A stretch of 32,178 nucleotides of DNA, from contig CAMATY010000011.1 of the NCBI GenBank assembly GCA_945861325.1, positions 1-32,178 of the forward strand. Reading direction: 5' to 3'. Under the pieces are notes generated by a model. It saw only the letters and a list, made by a program, of their open reading frames with translations, searched no databases and was not told the origin of the DNA. The translations under genes and the position numbers were made by a program. Source of the DNA: Ferrithrix thermotolerans DSM 19514. GTDB lineage: Bacteria > Actinomycetota > Acidimicrobiia > Acidimicrobiales > Ilumatobacteraceae. Positions 1-7,292 of the stretch are shown here, piece by piece (position 1 is the first letter of the stretch; every line of letters begins with the position of its first letter).

Positions 1-689
1 GAGTAGTGTTCAATTGCCCCTTGCGAGTCTCGAACGATCTGCAAAACAACGTCAAGCGTGCGCATAATTCCATCTGCACTTCGAAACCCAACTTCGCCTT
101 GCCAGCGATTTGATGTTGTGCCGGTGGTGATCTCACGCGGAAGTTGATCACGAATCGCTTGAATAAAAGTTTGTAGTGCGGCGTCACCTTGTGCAGCAGT
201 TTCGTTAAGTCCAACTAATCGTTGTGCGTAGTCGTTGGCAAACATCAAACCACCGTTTCGATCAAACACCAGCACTGCGTCATGCGATGCGTCTAGCAAA
301 CCGATCAGTTGTTCACTCAACATGCGTCGCGCGACTGCCTGCGTCACATCGTGAGCCGTGCCGATATGACTAGTCACGACGCCAGCATTATTTTTTTGTG
401 GTTGCGTCGAAATTAAAATCCACATCGCATCGCCGTTGGGTTGCCAAAGTCGAAACTCAAAATTAAATTGCGATTGAGTTTGCTTTGCAAGTTGCCAAGC
501 GCGCTCGGCTGAGGTTCGCTCTTGCGGTTGTGCGTTCACCCACGGTGCCGTACCAACCACAAGCGGTGCTCCTGCGAGTGCAAGTAAACGAAATGCGTCG
601 TTAGCAGCAACAAGTCGACCGTCGGTATCTGTTTCAAATAAGCAGATCGGCAGAGCCGTCAGCAGGGACGCGATGTTTGGGTCTATGCC
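1..689 (-). CDS. PAS-domain sensor/signalling protein (partial, runs off left edge)
   Basis: This open frame is missing from the ORF track because it has no stop inside the window. Translated by hand on the minus strand it reads LLTALPICLFETDTDGRL..., a typical PAS opening. A first PAS domain ends in a PAC-like stretch (MWILISTQ...GTAHDVTQ). A second follows (LLDASHDAVLVFDRNGGL...), and the frame is still inside the PAS/PAC region at base 1. PAS domains sense small ligands, redox state or light and usually feed a kinase, GGDEF or EAL output, which would lie outside the window. The start is odd: an in-frame TGA sits at 690-692 and no ATG/GTG/TTG occurs between it and the PAS fold. An ATG at 697 lies in another frame and stops after four codons. 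The domain call is firm; output and start are unknown. Confidence 0.75.
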
Positions 690-716
690 TCAATCATTAC
701 ACGCAACACGGATGCG

Positions 717-1373
717 TTACGGGGTTTGGGCGAAGAATCGAGTTTCAGCAGAGTCGAAGGCACTGGATTGAATTGCCTCATAAAGTAATTTTGCGTCAGT
801 TAGTGATGTCGGATCAGGAGTGAACTCAAGCATTTGATCAAGTGCGTAGACGACGAGTAGATATTGATGTAGTTCACTATCTGTGGGGCATGGACCGTTG
901 TATCCGGCTTTAACTTTCTTGCCGTTTGTTGTTGCTCCAACGATTACTCCGTCGGGAAGTCCGCCTTCTTGGATCGATGTCTGACTTGGACTGATGTTTG
1001 CCACCACCCAAAGTGGGTTTTCTGGAACGGCTAAATCAGTAACTGTGATCGCCAAACTTATGGCCGAACTTGGCGTATTTAAAATAGTTAAAGAAGGGGA
1101 GATGTTGGCACCAGCGCAGGTGTGTCGCGAATCAATTGCGCCATCATCAAGCCATGTTCCCGAAACAGTAAAAGTTGCCTGTACACCCGTGTCCTGCACT
1201 TCGGTCGGTGGGGCAACTGTCGTTACGACAATTGCTACTGATTCACCTTGTCCAGGTCCGGCTTCACGAAGTACGCGACCATCATTTGAACACGATGCAA
1301 CGGCGAAAGCTACCGAACAAAGCGCAGCGATACGCGCGGCGCGATTGCCAAGAAATTTTTGTTTGATCAGCAT
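717..1373 (-). CDS. YbhB/YbcL (PEBP) family lipoprotein
   Basis: 218 residues. The N-terminus is a lipoprotein signal: basic LIKQKFLGNRAAR, a hydrophobic core, then VASC with C28 as the likely lipidated cysteine, so the protein should be anchored outside the cytoplasmic membrane. Residues ~65-215 match the phosphatidylethanolamine-binding-protein fold of bacterial YbhB/YbcL proteins, seen in the NPLWVVANI strand and the GYNGPCP...HQYLLVVYALD block that lines the anion-binding pocket. Bacterial members have no settled function; ligand binding or protease inhibition has been proposed for relatives. The ATG is preceded by TAAACT at 7 nt, which fits a leaderless start. It is transcribed away from mca. 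The family call is good; the role is unknown. Confidence 0.85.
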   Translation of the reverse strand: MLIKQKFLGNRAARIAALCSVAFAVASCSNDGRVLREAGPGQGESVAIVVTTVAPPTEVQDTGVQATFTVSGTWLDDGAIDSRHTCAGANISPSLTILNTPSSAISLAITVTDLAVPENPLWVVANISPSQTSIQEGGLPDGVIVGATTNGKKVKAGYNGPCPTDSELHQYLLVVYALDQMLEFTPDPTSLTDAKLLYEAIQSSAFDSAETRFFAQTP

Positions 1374-1380
1374 TGAAGTT

Positions 1381-1386
1381 AGTTTA
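1381..1386 (-). promoter_or_regulatory. Putative -10 box of the PEBP lipoprotein gene (leaderless)
   Basis: Read on the minus strand, TAAACT is followed by 7 nt and then the ATG at 1373. A transcript from this TANNNT box would start at or next to the start codon. I see no clear -35 element. Confidence 0.5.
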
Positions 1387-1414
1387 CGGCATCAATAGCC
1401 AACTCAAAGATCAC

Positions 1415-1420
1415 TAGCCT
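1415..1420 (+). promoter_or_regulatory. Putative -10 box of mca (leaderless)
   Basis: TAGCCT lies 7 nt before the GTG at 1428. This supports the GTG as start over the internal ATG 21 codons later. No clear -35 is visible. Confidence 0.5.
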
Positions 1421-1427
1421 GCACGAG

Positions 1428-2369
1428 GTGAGAAAATCTACTTTGCGAACTTCGCCGCGCTACGACGCGCAAGGCAATCAGTTATGCGCGATGACTATTC
1501 ATGCGCACCCAGACGATGAAGCATCAAAGGGCGCACCGACTTTTGCAATGTACAGCGAGTCGGGCGTACGCACAGTGTTGGTTTGTTGCACTGGTGGCGA
1601 AGAGGGCGATCTAAATAATCCTGCACTCAAAGAACCTGGTATGCCGTTTCATGGACTTGATGAGATTGCTCAACAAAAATTGATGGAGGCTGTGCGTCCC
1701 GTCGAACTTGCGAACAGTGTTGAGATTATTGGATTTAGCAAATTACACATGCTTGGATATCGCGACTCAGGAATGGTTGACAGTCCAAAAAATTTGAACC
1801 CAGAGTGTTTTCATATGGCAGATATGGACCAAGCCACTGGTCGACTCGTTAAATTAATTCGAACCGAGAAACCACATGTGTTGGTGACATATAACGATGA
1901 CCATCGCGGTTATCCGCACCCAGATCACGTCAAGGTGCATGAGATCAGTGTTCGAGCTTTTGATCGCGCGGGTGATCCGTTTTGGTATCCAGATGCCGGG
2001 CAGCCATGGCAACCTTCAAAGATGTACTACTCGGTTTGGTCACGCTCGCGATTGACAGCAGTACACGAAGCACTGTTGCGCTTGCGTGGTTCTTCGCCGT
2101 ATGAGGATGATTGGTTCAAGCGGCCAAACATGGACGACCGAATAACGACCAAATTAGAGATTGCTAAATATTTATGGGCTCGCTCTGGGTCGCTGAGAGC
2201 GCATGCAACACAAGTCGACGAAAAAGAACCATTTTGGTTCGGGCTTAGCGATGAAGAACTTGCTGATGTATATCCGTTTGAAGATTGGATTTTGGCAAAG
2301 TCAAGTCTTGAAAATCACACCGCAGATTCACAGCACCTTGAAAGTGATTTGTTCGCCGGAATTCGCTAG
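1428..2369 (+). CDS. mca: Mycothiol conjugate amidase Mca
   Basis: 313 residues, PIG-L/LmbE zinc-hydrolase family. Mca cleaves mycothiol S-conjugates to glucosaminyl-inositol and a mercapturic acid, detoxifying electrophiles in the cytoplasm. The zinc-binding AHPDDE motif is at residues 26-31, with EASKGA right after it as in Mca rather than MshB. The family blocks GGEEGDLNNPAL, GYRDSGM and YPHPDH (third zinc ligand region) are present, and length is near the usual ~300. The GTG start has a TAGCCT box 7 nt upstream; ATG at codon 22 would remove only a poorly conserved N-terminus. Finding mca implies mycothiol as the low-molecular-weight thiol, hence an actinobacterium. MshB is the main alternative but fits less well. 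Confidence 0.88.
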   Translation: MRKSTLRTSPRYDAQGNQLCAMTIHAHPDDEASKGAPTFAMYSESGVRTVLVCCTGGEEGDLNNPALKEPGMPFHGLDEIAQQKLMEAVRPVELANSVEIIGFSKLHMLGYRDSGMVDSPKNLNPECFHMADMDQATGRLVKLIRTEKPHVLVTYNDDHRGYPHPDHVKVHEISVRAFDRAGDPFWYPDAGQPWQPSKMYYSVWSRSRLTAVHEALLRLRGSSPYEDDWFKRPNMDDRITTKLEIAKYLWARSGSLRAHATQVDEKEPFWFGLSDEELADVYPFEDWILAKSSLENHTADSQHLESDLFAGIR

Positions 2370-2393
2370 TTAAATATTAAGCGAGCAGACCAT

Positions 2394-3239
2394 CTAGCTG
2401 GTTCGCATCAGCGTGCGCAGTTCGCGAAAGCCGATCATTGTTGCACCACTCGCAGTTATTGCATCTCTGATTTCTTGATCATTAACAACGAGTTCGTAGT
2501 CATCGATCCAACTTTGTGAGATTTCGCCAAGTGCGCGCACCTCGGGTGTGTCGATACACGGTTGCACATGAATTTCAGTTACGCCTGCTCGCAGCGTGTC
2601 GAGTGAGTGCATCACTCTTTGTCGGCTTCCATGTCGCCAATCATGATCAAAAAAATCTGGAAACTCGACGCCTTCTTTGGTCGCAAGTTTTCTAAATGGG
2701 AATCCAGCCTGCTCTTCATTTATTGAACTCGGCAAACGAATTGGCAAACGAAATTCAATCGCCAGTTCAAGATAAATATCAAAAAATTCCGGTCGCAATG
2801 TGATCGCGGTTAAATGGGGAGCAAGATGAGTTGGGTCAAGTCCCCAGGCGATTGCTCGTTCAATTTGTGCGCGACATTCTCGCAAAACTTCGGCAGGGTC
2901 GGCATGCTCCCAAAGATCATCGATTGTTCTCGGAAATCCACCCTCGCCCGAAGCCAATGAAGCCGAATTAGTAATTGACCCCCAGCGATAATTTGCGTGT
3001 TCGGCGTTGAGCGTTAAATGAACGCCGATGTCTTCGCCGTTGTAAATGTTGATCGCATGGCGAGCCCACGGTGCTGGAACCATTAGCGAGGCGCAGGTGG
3101 CCACGCCTTTGTTTAATGCATCGTAGACGCCGATATTTGCTGCATGAAAGGCACCAAGGTCATCACAACTTAAAATAACTAGGCGAGCGTGCGGCGAGTG
3201 CCCAAGTCGTTCAACAAGACTTTTCTTCGCGGACGACAC
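2394..3239 (-). CDS. ChbG/YdjC (HpnK)-type polysaccharide deacetylase family protein
   Basis: 281 residues. The fold is recognised from LVILSCDDLGAFHAANIGVYDAL, where D26-D27 match the metal-binding/catalytic aspartates of the family. Further matches are GVHLTLNAEH (metal-binding His), HLAPHLTAI (the HxxxH-like segment usually written H-DSHQH) and the C-terminal EIHVQP block. Members remove N-acetyl groups from small amino-sugar substrates; the substrate here cannot be read from sequence. The start is the GTG giving MSSAKKSL, chosen because TAGCGT lies 6 nt upstream. It follows the thermonuclease gene on the same strand after 56 bp but seems to have its own promoter. Confidence 0.75.
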   Translation of the reverse strand: MSSAKKSLVERLGHSPHARLVILSCDDLGAFHAANIGVYDALNKGVATCASLMVPAPWARHAINIYNGEDIGVHLTLNAEHANYRWGSITNSASLASGEGGFPRTIDDLWEHADPAEVLRECRAQIERAIAWGLDPTHLAPHLTAITLRPEFFDIYLELAIEFRLPIRLPSSINEEQAGFPFRKLATKEGVEFPDFFDHDWRHGSRQRVMHSLDTLRAGVTEIHVQPCIDTPEVRALGEISQSWIDDYELVVNDQEIRDAITASGATMIGFRELRTLMRTS

Positions 3240-3245
3240 ATCTTC

Positions 3246-3251
3246 ACGCTA
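3246..3251 (-). promoter_or_regulatory. Putative -10 box of the ChbG/YdjC gene (leaderless)
   Basis: On the minus strand TAGCGT is followed by 6 nt (GAAGAT) and then the GTG at 3239. Confidence 0.5.
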
Positions 3252-3260
3252 CCTCTGGTG

Positions 3261-3293
3261 CGCTATACGCGCTATACGCGATGTACCAGATGT
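3261..3293. repeat. Two adjacent short tandem repeats in the intergenic gap
   Basis: CGCTATACG occurs twice head-to-tail (3261-3278). Directly next to it GATGTAC occurs twice 9 bp apart (about 3280-3295). They lie between the thermonuclease stop and the deacetylase promoter. They may be slippage products or a binding site; nothing in the sequence decides. Confidence 0.6.
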
Positions 3294-3295
3294 AC

Positions 3296-3772
3296 TTAGC
3301 AGTTGAGCCACAGCCCAATTCGATTTTTGCTGGCTTCAGTTTGGACTGTGGCAAATTTACTTGCAAATGCTGTGTTCGGCTGAATACTCATTGTTCGCGC
3401 GAAGCCAAGGCGGACTAATTCTTGATTGATAAATGTTCCATCTGTCAGATACAGATAAACAAGTAACCGCTGGTATCGGTCGCGTGCTTCGACATCTCGT
3501 CGCAACTGCACTTTTGTTTTTGGCTTGAGAACTGTTTGCATGAATGCCGATGCCTGTGGTCCAAAACATTCAACGGGTTTCGTTGGGTGCACCGTTTCTG
3601 GAGTATTCACACCGATCAGTCGAACCGTCTCAGTGGATCCATTGATGCTGAGAACTACCGTGTCGCCATCGACGACTTGAATCACCGTGGCAAAATCATC
3701 CGAAATTTTTTGCTGATCGCCACAAGCAAAAATCGTGGCTAACAAAATTATTGATATTACGAGTCGTTTCAC
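3296..3772 (-). CDS. Thermonuclease (staphylococcal nuclease-like) family lipoprotein
   Basis: 158 residues. A short hydrophobic signal ends at C17 (TIFAC|GDQQ), so it is probably exported and lipid-anchored. The rest is one SNase domain. By alignment with S. aureus nuclease, D37 (in VDGDT) matches D21, R51 matches R35, E59 (in NTPE) matches E43 and R102 (DRYQR) matches R87. The calcium ligand D40 is replaced by N56, common among GVNTPE-type homologues. The expected activity is calcium-dependent cleavage of DNA and RNA outside the cell, for defence or nutrient scavenging. The start is GTG (3772). It is divergent from the LLM gene at 3815. Confidence 0.85.
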   Translation of the reverse strand: MKRLVISIILLATIFACGDQQKISDDFATVIQVVDGDTVVLSINGSTETVRLIGVNTPETVHPTKPVECFGPQASAFMQTVLKPKTKVQLRRDVEARDRYQRLLVYLYLTDGTFINQELVRLGFARTMSIQPNTAFASKFATVQTEASKNRIGLWLNC

Positions 3773-3799
3773 ACATTGATGTGTAACACGAATGACGAG

Positions 3800-3805
3800 T
3801 ATGGT
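3800..3805 (+). promoter_or_regulatory. Putative -10 box of the first LLM oxidoreductase gene
   Basis: TATGGT ends 9 nt before the ATG at 3815, giving no leader or one of 1-3 nt. No Shine-Dalgarno sequence is visible. Confidence 0.4.
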
Positions 3806-3814
3806 AGTTAAATA

Positions 3815-4729
3815 ATGAAAAAATATTCTGATTTCGAACTTGGTCGTGTCGGCATTTGGACTTCAGCGCTAGATCTGCAGCCGATGTCAAAATCAAAAGA
3901 AGCAGCGATAGAACTCGAAGAACTTGGATTTAGATGCATCTGGGTTCCTGAGGCTGTGAATCGTGAGCCGTTTGCCTCATGTGGAGTTTTGCTTGAGGCG
4001 ACGAAAAAAATGACATTGGCTACCGGCATCGCGTCGATGTATGCAAGAAGTGCTGCAACGATGAATGCTGGATGGAGGACTCTGACAGAAGCATTCGGCC
4101 ACAGATTTCTCCTTGGAATCGGCGCAAGCCATCAGCACCTCGTTGAAAAAGTTCACAAGACTAGTTACGAAAAACCGTATTCGGCAATGGTCGAATATTT
4201 AAAGGCGATGGATAGCGGGCTATTTTTTGCTGCTGCGCCGACGGTTGCGCCTCGCAGGGTTTTGGCGGCACTAGGTCCAAAGATGCTGAAACTTTCTGCA
4301 GAAATGGGAATAGGTGCCCATCCATATTTTGTGCCGCTTGAACACACAAGTTCTGCGCGAAAAATTCTTGGTGACGATGCGTTACTCGCACCAGAGATTG
4401 CAGTCGTGTTTGACACGAATCCAGAGACTGCTCGAGCGACTGCGAGAAAATTTATGTTGACGTATACGCGACTTCCTAACTATGCGAATAATTTAATTCG
4501 CTTGGGCTGGAAACAAGATCAAATAGTCGGCCCAGACAAAATGCCGTGCGATGCGCTAGTTGACGCAATCGTCGCATGGGGAACTCTTGACACAATCACG
4601 GCTCGAATTAAAGCCCATCTTGACGCTGGGGCTTCTCATGTTTCAGTGCAAGTAATTGACGCCGATCCACTCGCGTTGCCAATGCGTCAGTGGCGCGAAC
4701 TGGCCACGACACTAGCTAATTTTGGCTAG
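3815..4729 (+). CDS. LLM class F420-dependent oxidoreductase (TIGR03620-like)
   Basis: 304 residues, luciferase-like monooxygenase TIM barrel. Family signs are GRVGIWT near the start, AAIELEELGFRCIWVPEA, MTLATGIASMYARSAATM and RFLLGIGASHQHLVE, which follow the actinobacterial TIGR03620 type rather than FMN-dependent luciferases. The cofactor F420 is inferred from subfamily; the substrate is unknown. The C-terminus carries the usual DALVDAIVAWGTLDTITARIKAHLDAGASHVSVQ block. The stop codon overlaps that of the convergent phytanoyl-CoA dioxygenase-like gene by 4 nt, so no room is left for a dedicated terminator between them. Confidence 0.8.
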   Translation: MKKYSDFELGRVGIWTSALDLQPMSKSKEAAIELEELGFRCIWVPEAVNREPFASCGVLLEATKKMTLATGIASMYARSAATMNAGWRTLTEAFGHRFLLGIGASHQHLVEKVHKTSYEKPYSAMVEYLKAMDSGLFFAAAPTVAPRRVLAALGPKMLKLSAEMGIGAHPYFVPLEHTSSARKILGDDALLAPEIAVVFDTNPETARATARKFMLTYTRLPNYANNLIRLGWKQDQIVGPDKMPCDALVDAIVAWGTLDTITARIKAHLDAGASHVSVQVIDADPLALPMRQWRELATTLANFG

Positions 4730-5535
4730 CGCGAGATTAACGGGAAGCGTTCGTCAGTTAATAAATCGCCGGGGCGCAATGAATTTGATTCGAGTGGTGG
4801 CGAAGTCTTCCATGGGCGAGTTGCCCAAACTGCGTCTGTGTCAACGTACCGAAAACTAATAACGCGGCGGCGGCCTTCGTAGTCAGTGGTCGCTGGGGCG
4901 CTGTGCAGCGTTCGAAAGTGAAACGCGACGATGTCACCTGGCATCGCTGCAAAACTTTCAATGTCTGTTGATTCGTCAAGTAGTTGCGGCTCAGGAAATT
5001 GTTCGTAACCGCGAGCATCGTTGACATATGCAGTTTGATCCACAAACCTTCGCGGAATAAAATTTTTATCGAAGTCTCGTCGTGACTTTATTGTCTGCAG
5101 CGCGATTTTTTCAGGAATCGGATCAAGCGGTACCCACAAACTGACATTGTTGCTCGAATTGACGCCATAGTACGGGTCGTCGTTGTGCCACGGCGTGATC
5201 TGGTTGTTGCCGGCTTCTTTGACTAAAACGTGTTCGTGAAAGAATCGACCCGAGGTAGTTTGCATTAGTTCGAGTGCTATTTGTGGAAGCGCGCCAGTTA
5301 ACGCATGGTTTTTGTAAGCGTCAAATCGCGACCAGTTGACGTAGTCGTCAAAAAACCGTCCCTGCTTCGAGTTGGCCGCATATTCATTTGCCCAAGGCCC
5401 GGGTGATTGCATGTTTTGTTCAACTGCAATTGCAAGTTCTCCAAGCGCCTGATCACTGACAACACTTCGTAACACGACAACGCCGTCACGTCGGTATTTT
5501 TCTACATCGCCCGCAGTGACTAAACTATTGCACAC
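4726..5535 (-). CDS. Phytanoyl-CoA dioxygenase (PhyH) family Fe(II)/2-oxoglutarate oxygenase
   Basis: 269 residues. The iron site is visible: TPWHNDDPYY supplies the HxD pair and FRTLHSAPATTDYEGRRRVISFRY supplies the distal histidine and the arginine that grips 2-oxoglutarate. The order and spacing fit the PhyH family, which hydroxylates lipids or small metabolites using O2 and 2-oxoglutarate; the substrate is not readable. It starts at a GTG 22 nt after the SDR gene on the same strand, so the two probably form one transcript. Its 3' end overlaps the convergent LLM gene by 4 nt (shared CTAG). Confidence 0.8.
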   Translation of the reverse strand: MCNSLVTAGDVEKYRRDGVVVLRSVVSDQALGELAIAVEQNMQSPGPWANEYAANSKQGRFFDDYVNWSRFDAYKNHALTGALPQIALELMQTTSGRFFHEHVLVKEAGNNQITPWHNDDPYYGVNSSNNVSLWVPLDPIPEKIALQTIKSRRDFDKNFIPRRFVDQTAYVNDARGYEQFPEPQLLDESTDIESFAAMPGDIVAFHFRTLHSAPATTDYEGRRRVISFRYVDTDAVWATRPWKTSPPLESNSLRPGDLLTDERFPLISR

Positions 5536-5557
5536 GTTCTATTCGCACGTTCTAGTT

Positions 5558-6364
5558 TTAGACGCCTAGTGTTCGAAGTTGCAGTTTGCGCATTCCAGCA
5601 AGCCAGCGTTGATGTTCGGTTGCTTTCTTGGCAACGAATTGCGCAACTTCAGGGTGTGGCAAAATTAAAAACGATTCTTCGCGCAAAGTATCAACAACTA
5701 TTTGTGCAACTTGTTCAGGTTCGAGAACTTCACCAGAAGCGCGAACAACATTTCCGTTGTCGGCAGCTGTTGCTTCATCTGAGCGTCGCAACATATTTGT
5801 GTTGACACCTTGCGGGCACAAGCAACTTACGCGAAGTCCACGATTGCCGTAAGTGATTGAAAGCCACTCGGCGAATGCCAGCGCAGCATGTTTAGTCAGC
5901 GAATATGGGGCAGAACCAATAGCGGTAAGCAAACCTGCAGCCGACGCGGTGCTAACAAAATATCCTTGACCAGCGGCTAGCCAATCGTCAATTAAATATT
6001 TCACAGCCCATCGGTGGGCATGCACGTTGATTGCAAACGATGTGTCCCATGCTTCTTCGGTGGTTGTGAGATCGGTGCCCATCGCCACACCAGCATTCGC
6101 ATAGAACAGATCAATGAAACCTAAAAATTGTTTTGACTTCGCAACCAGATCTGCATTCGCGTGTTCAGTGGATAAGTCAGACGCAACTGCGAGAGCCGAA
6201 TTTGGACGCTTGGCATTTAAGTTTGCTACAACTTCATTCAAAAGTTTTTGATCGCGATCCGCCAACACCACCCGCGCCCCATAATTATGAAATGCTTCGG
6301 CGACTGCTTTGCCGATGCCATTTGCGGCGCCAGTTACTACGGTGTTTTTATCAATAAGTTCCAC
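5558..6364 (-). CDS. Short-chain dehydrogenase/reductase
   Basis: 268 residues, classical SDR. The cofactor site TGAANGIG is at residues 11-18, an acidic residue follows strand 2 (VVLADRD) and favours NAD(H), YANAG is the structural NAG motif, and the catalytic set is S..(STASAAG) and YSLTK. These enzymes oxidise or reduce alcohol/ketone groups; the substrate is unknown. The start is GTG (GTG GAA CTT) because TAGCAT lies 6 nt upstream. It appears to be the first gene of a two-gene unit with the PhyH-type oxygenase, suggesting hydroxylation plus alcohol oxidation of a common substrate; that link is inference. Confidence 0.85.
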   Translation of the reverse strand: MELIDKNTVVTGAANGIGKAVAEAFHNYGARVVLADRDQKLLNEVVANLNAKRPNSALAVASDLSTEHANADLVAKSKQFLGFIDLFYANAGVAMGTDLTTTEEAWDTSFAINVHAHRWAVKYLIDDWLAAGQGYFVSTASAAGLLTAIGSAPYSLTKHAALAFAEWLSITYGNRGLRVSCLCPQGVNTNMLRRSDEATAADNGNVVRASGEVLEPEQVAQIVVDTLREESFLILPHPEVAQFVAKKATEHQRWLAGMRKLQLRTLGV

Positions 6365-6370
6365 ATTGTG

Positions 6371-6376
6371 ATGCTA
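6371..6376 (-). promoter_or_regulatory. Putative -10 box of the SDR-PhyH operon (leaderless)
   Basis: On the minus strand TAGCAT is followed by CACAAT (6 nt) and the GTG at 6364. Confidence 0.5.
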
Positions 6377-6502
6377 GGCACAAGCGAGCAAGACCTGCGA
6401 CTTACATTGCCAGCAATGACTAATATCGCACACGCTTCTGACATAATTTGGTGGCAAAGACGTTGTCTCGTGCGCACCCGCACTAGCCTTCGGAATAGTA
6501 AT

Positions 6503-6515
6503 TAGTTAATAACTA
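6503..6515. promoter_or_regulatory. 13-bp perfect palindrome upstream of the small ORF
   Basis: TAGTTA-A-TAACTA lies about 30 bp before the start of the 57-residue protein. It could be a dimeric repressor site or a small hairpin in the 5' leader. The rest of the gap (6365-6544) holds only the SDR promoter and a weak TTGTCT/TAGCCT pair (6463-6489). Confidence 0.35.
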
Positions 6516-6544
6516 GTTTGAGAAATGTGAAAGAGGAATACCAA

Positions 6545-6718
6545 ATGAAAGATTCTCGCGAAACAGCAGTAATAAGCGAAGCCCTTAGCGTTATTGACAA
6601 GGCACTCGGCGAAATGTTGCAGCGCGAACTTGTTTCAACTGGTGAAGTTGCTGACCTGTTATTAGATGTTCGGTTACTGCTCACCAATACCGAGATACCT
6701 ACTGCCACTGAAGTTTAA
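6545..6718 (+). CDS. Small hypothetical protein (57 aa)
   Basis: The ORF track begins at a TTG (6518), but the ATG at 6545 is the better start because AAGAGGA (6531-6537) sits 8 nt upstream as a Shine-Dalgarno sequence. The product MKDSRETAVISEALSVIDKALGEML... is small, acidic and almost entirely predicted helix, with a regular heptad-like hydrophobic pattern (I, L, V, I, L, M, L) suggesting self-association. It has no signal peptide, membrane segment or cysteine, and I recognise no family. The antisense ORF 6502-6708 has no such ribosome site and is taken as a shadow. That it is translated rests on the SD and its fit with compact neighbours. Confidence 0.6.
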   Translation: MKDSRETAVISEALSVIDKALGEMLQRELVSTGEVADLLLDVRLLLTNTEIPTATEV

Positions 6719-6743
6719 ATAACCCGCGCATTTGCGCCGTTAG

Positions 6744-7283
6744 TTAAAGCAAGTTCAAAACTAGGCGGGCGACAATGCCCATCACAGCGCCAATAATTGC
6801 GCCGACAAAAATATCGCTGGCATGATGAATTCGCACTGCGACTCGACTTAGCGCAACGACCGTCGCCATGCTGAACCAAAGCGCGATTACTGGCCCAGTT
6901 GACCAGCCAGTGAGTACAACCGCGGCGAAAAATGCCGAACTGGCGTGTCCGCTAGGAAAACTCGAAGTGCGTGGTTTACGAATTTTGAACCGTGCATCAC
7001 CTTTGACTGTTGGTCGCTGGCGTTTGAAGAAAGGTTTGATGCCTTGGTTGAGTAGCAAACTCTCAATACCCATCAGTGATGAAAGAATTAGTGCTTGACG
7101 CACTCGCCTTGAGTCAGCAAGTGCGCGGATGATGCCAACGATGTGCCAAAGCAGACCAAAATCACCAAGAGCCGTCGCGCAATTAAATAGCCAAATAGTT
7201 GGCTTGAAGTTGCGCGTTGGCTCAAGAAAACGGTCAACTCGCTGATCAAAAGCGTGGAACTTTGCGCGGCGTGATTCGTTCAT
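6744..7283 (-). CDS. PAP2 superfamily phosphatase (membrane)
   Basis: 179 residues, integral membrane. All three signature motifs are intact: KPFFKRQRP (83-91), PSGH (110-113) with the acid-base histidine, and SRVAVRIHHASD (146-157) with the nucleophilic histidine. Hydrophobic segments lie around residues 36-56, 64-80, 115-145 and 158-179. PAP2 enzymes dephosphorylate phosphatidate, undecaprenyl diphosphate or related prenyl phosphates at the membrane; the natural substrate is not determined by sequence. The gene starts 9 nt after the stop of the RecB-like nuclease gene and is the last member of that operon. Confidence 0.85.
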   Translation of the reverse strand: MNESRRAKFHAFDQRVDRFLEPTRNFKPTIWLFNCATALGDFGLLWHIVGIIRALADSRRVRQALILSSLMGIESLLLNQGIKPFFKRQRPTVKGDARFKIRKPRTSSFPSGHASSAFFAAVVLTGWSTGPVIALWFSMATVVALSRVAVRIHHASDIFVGAIIGAVMGIVARLVLNLL

Positions 7284-7292
7284 GAAATATCG

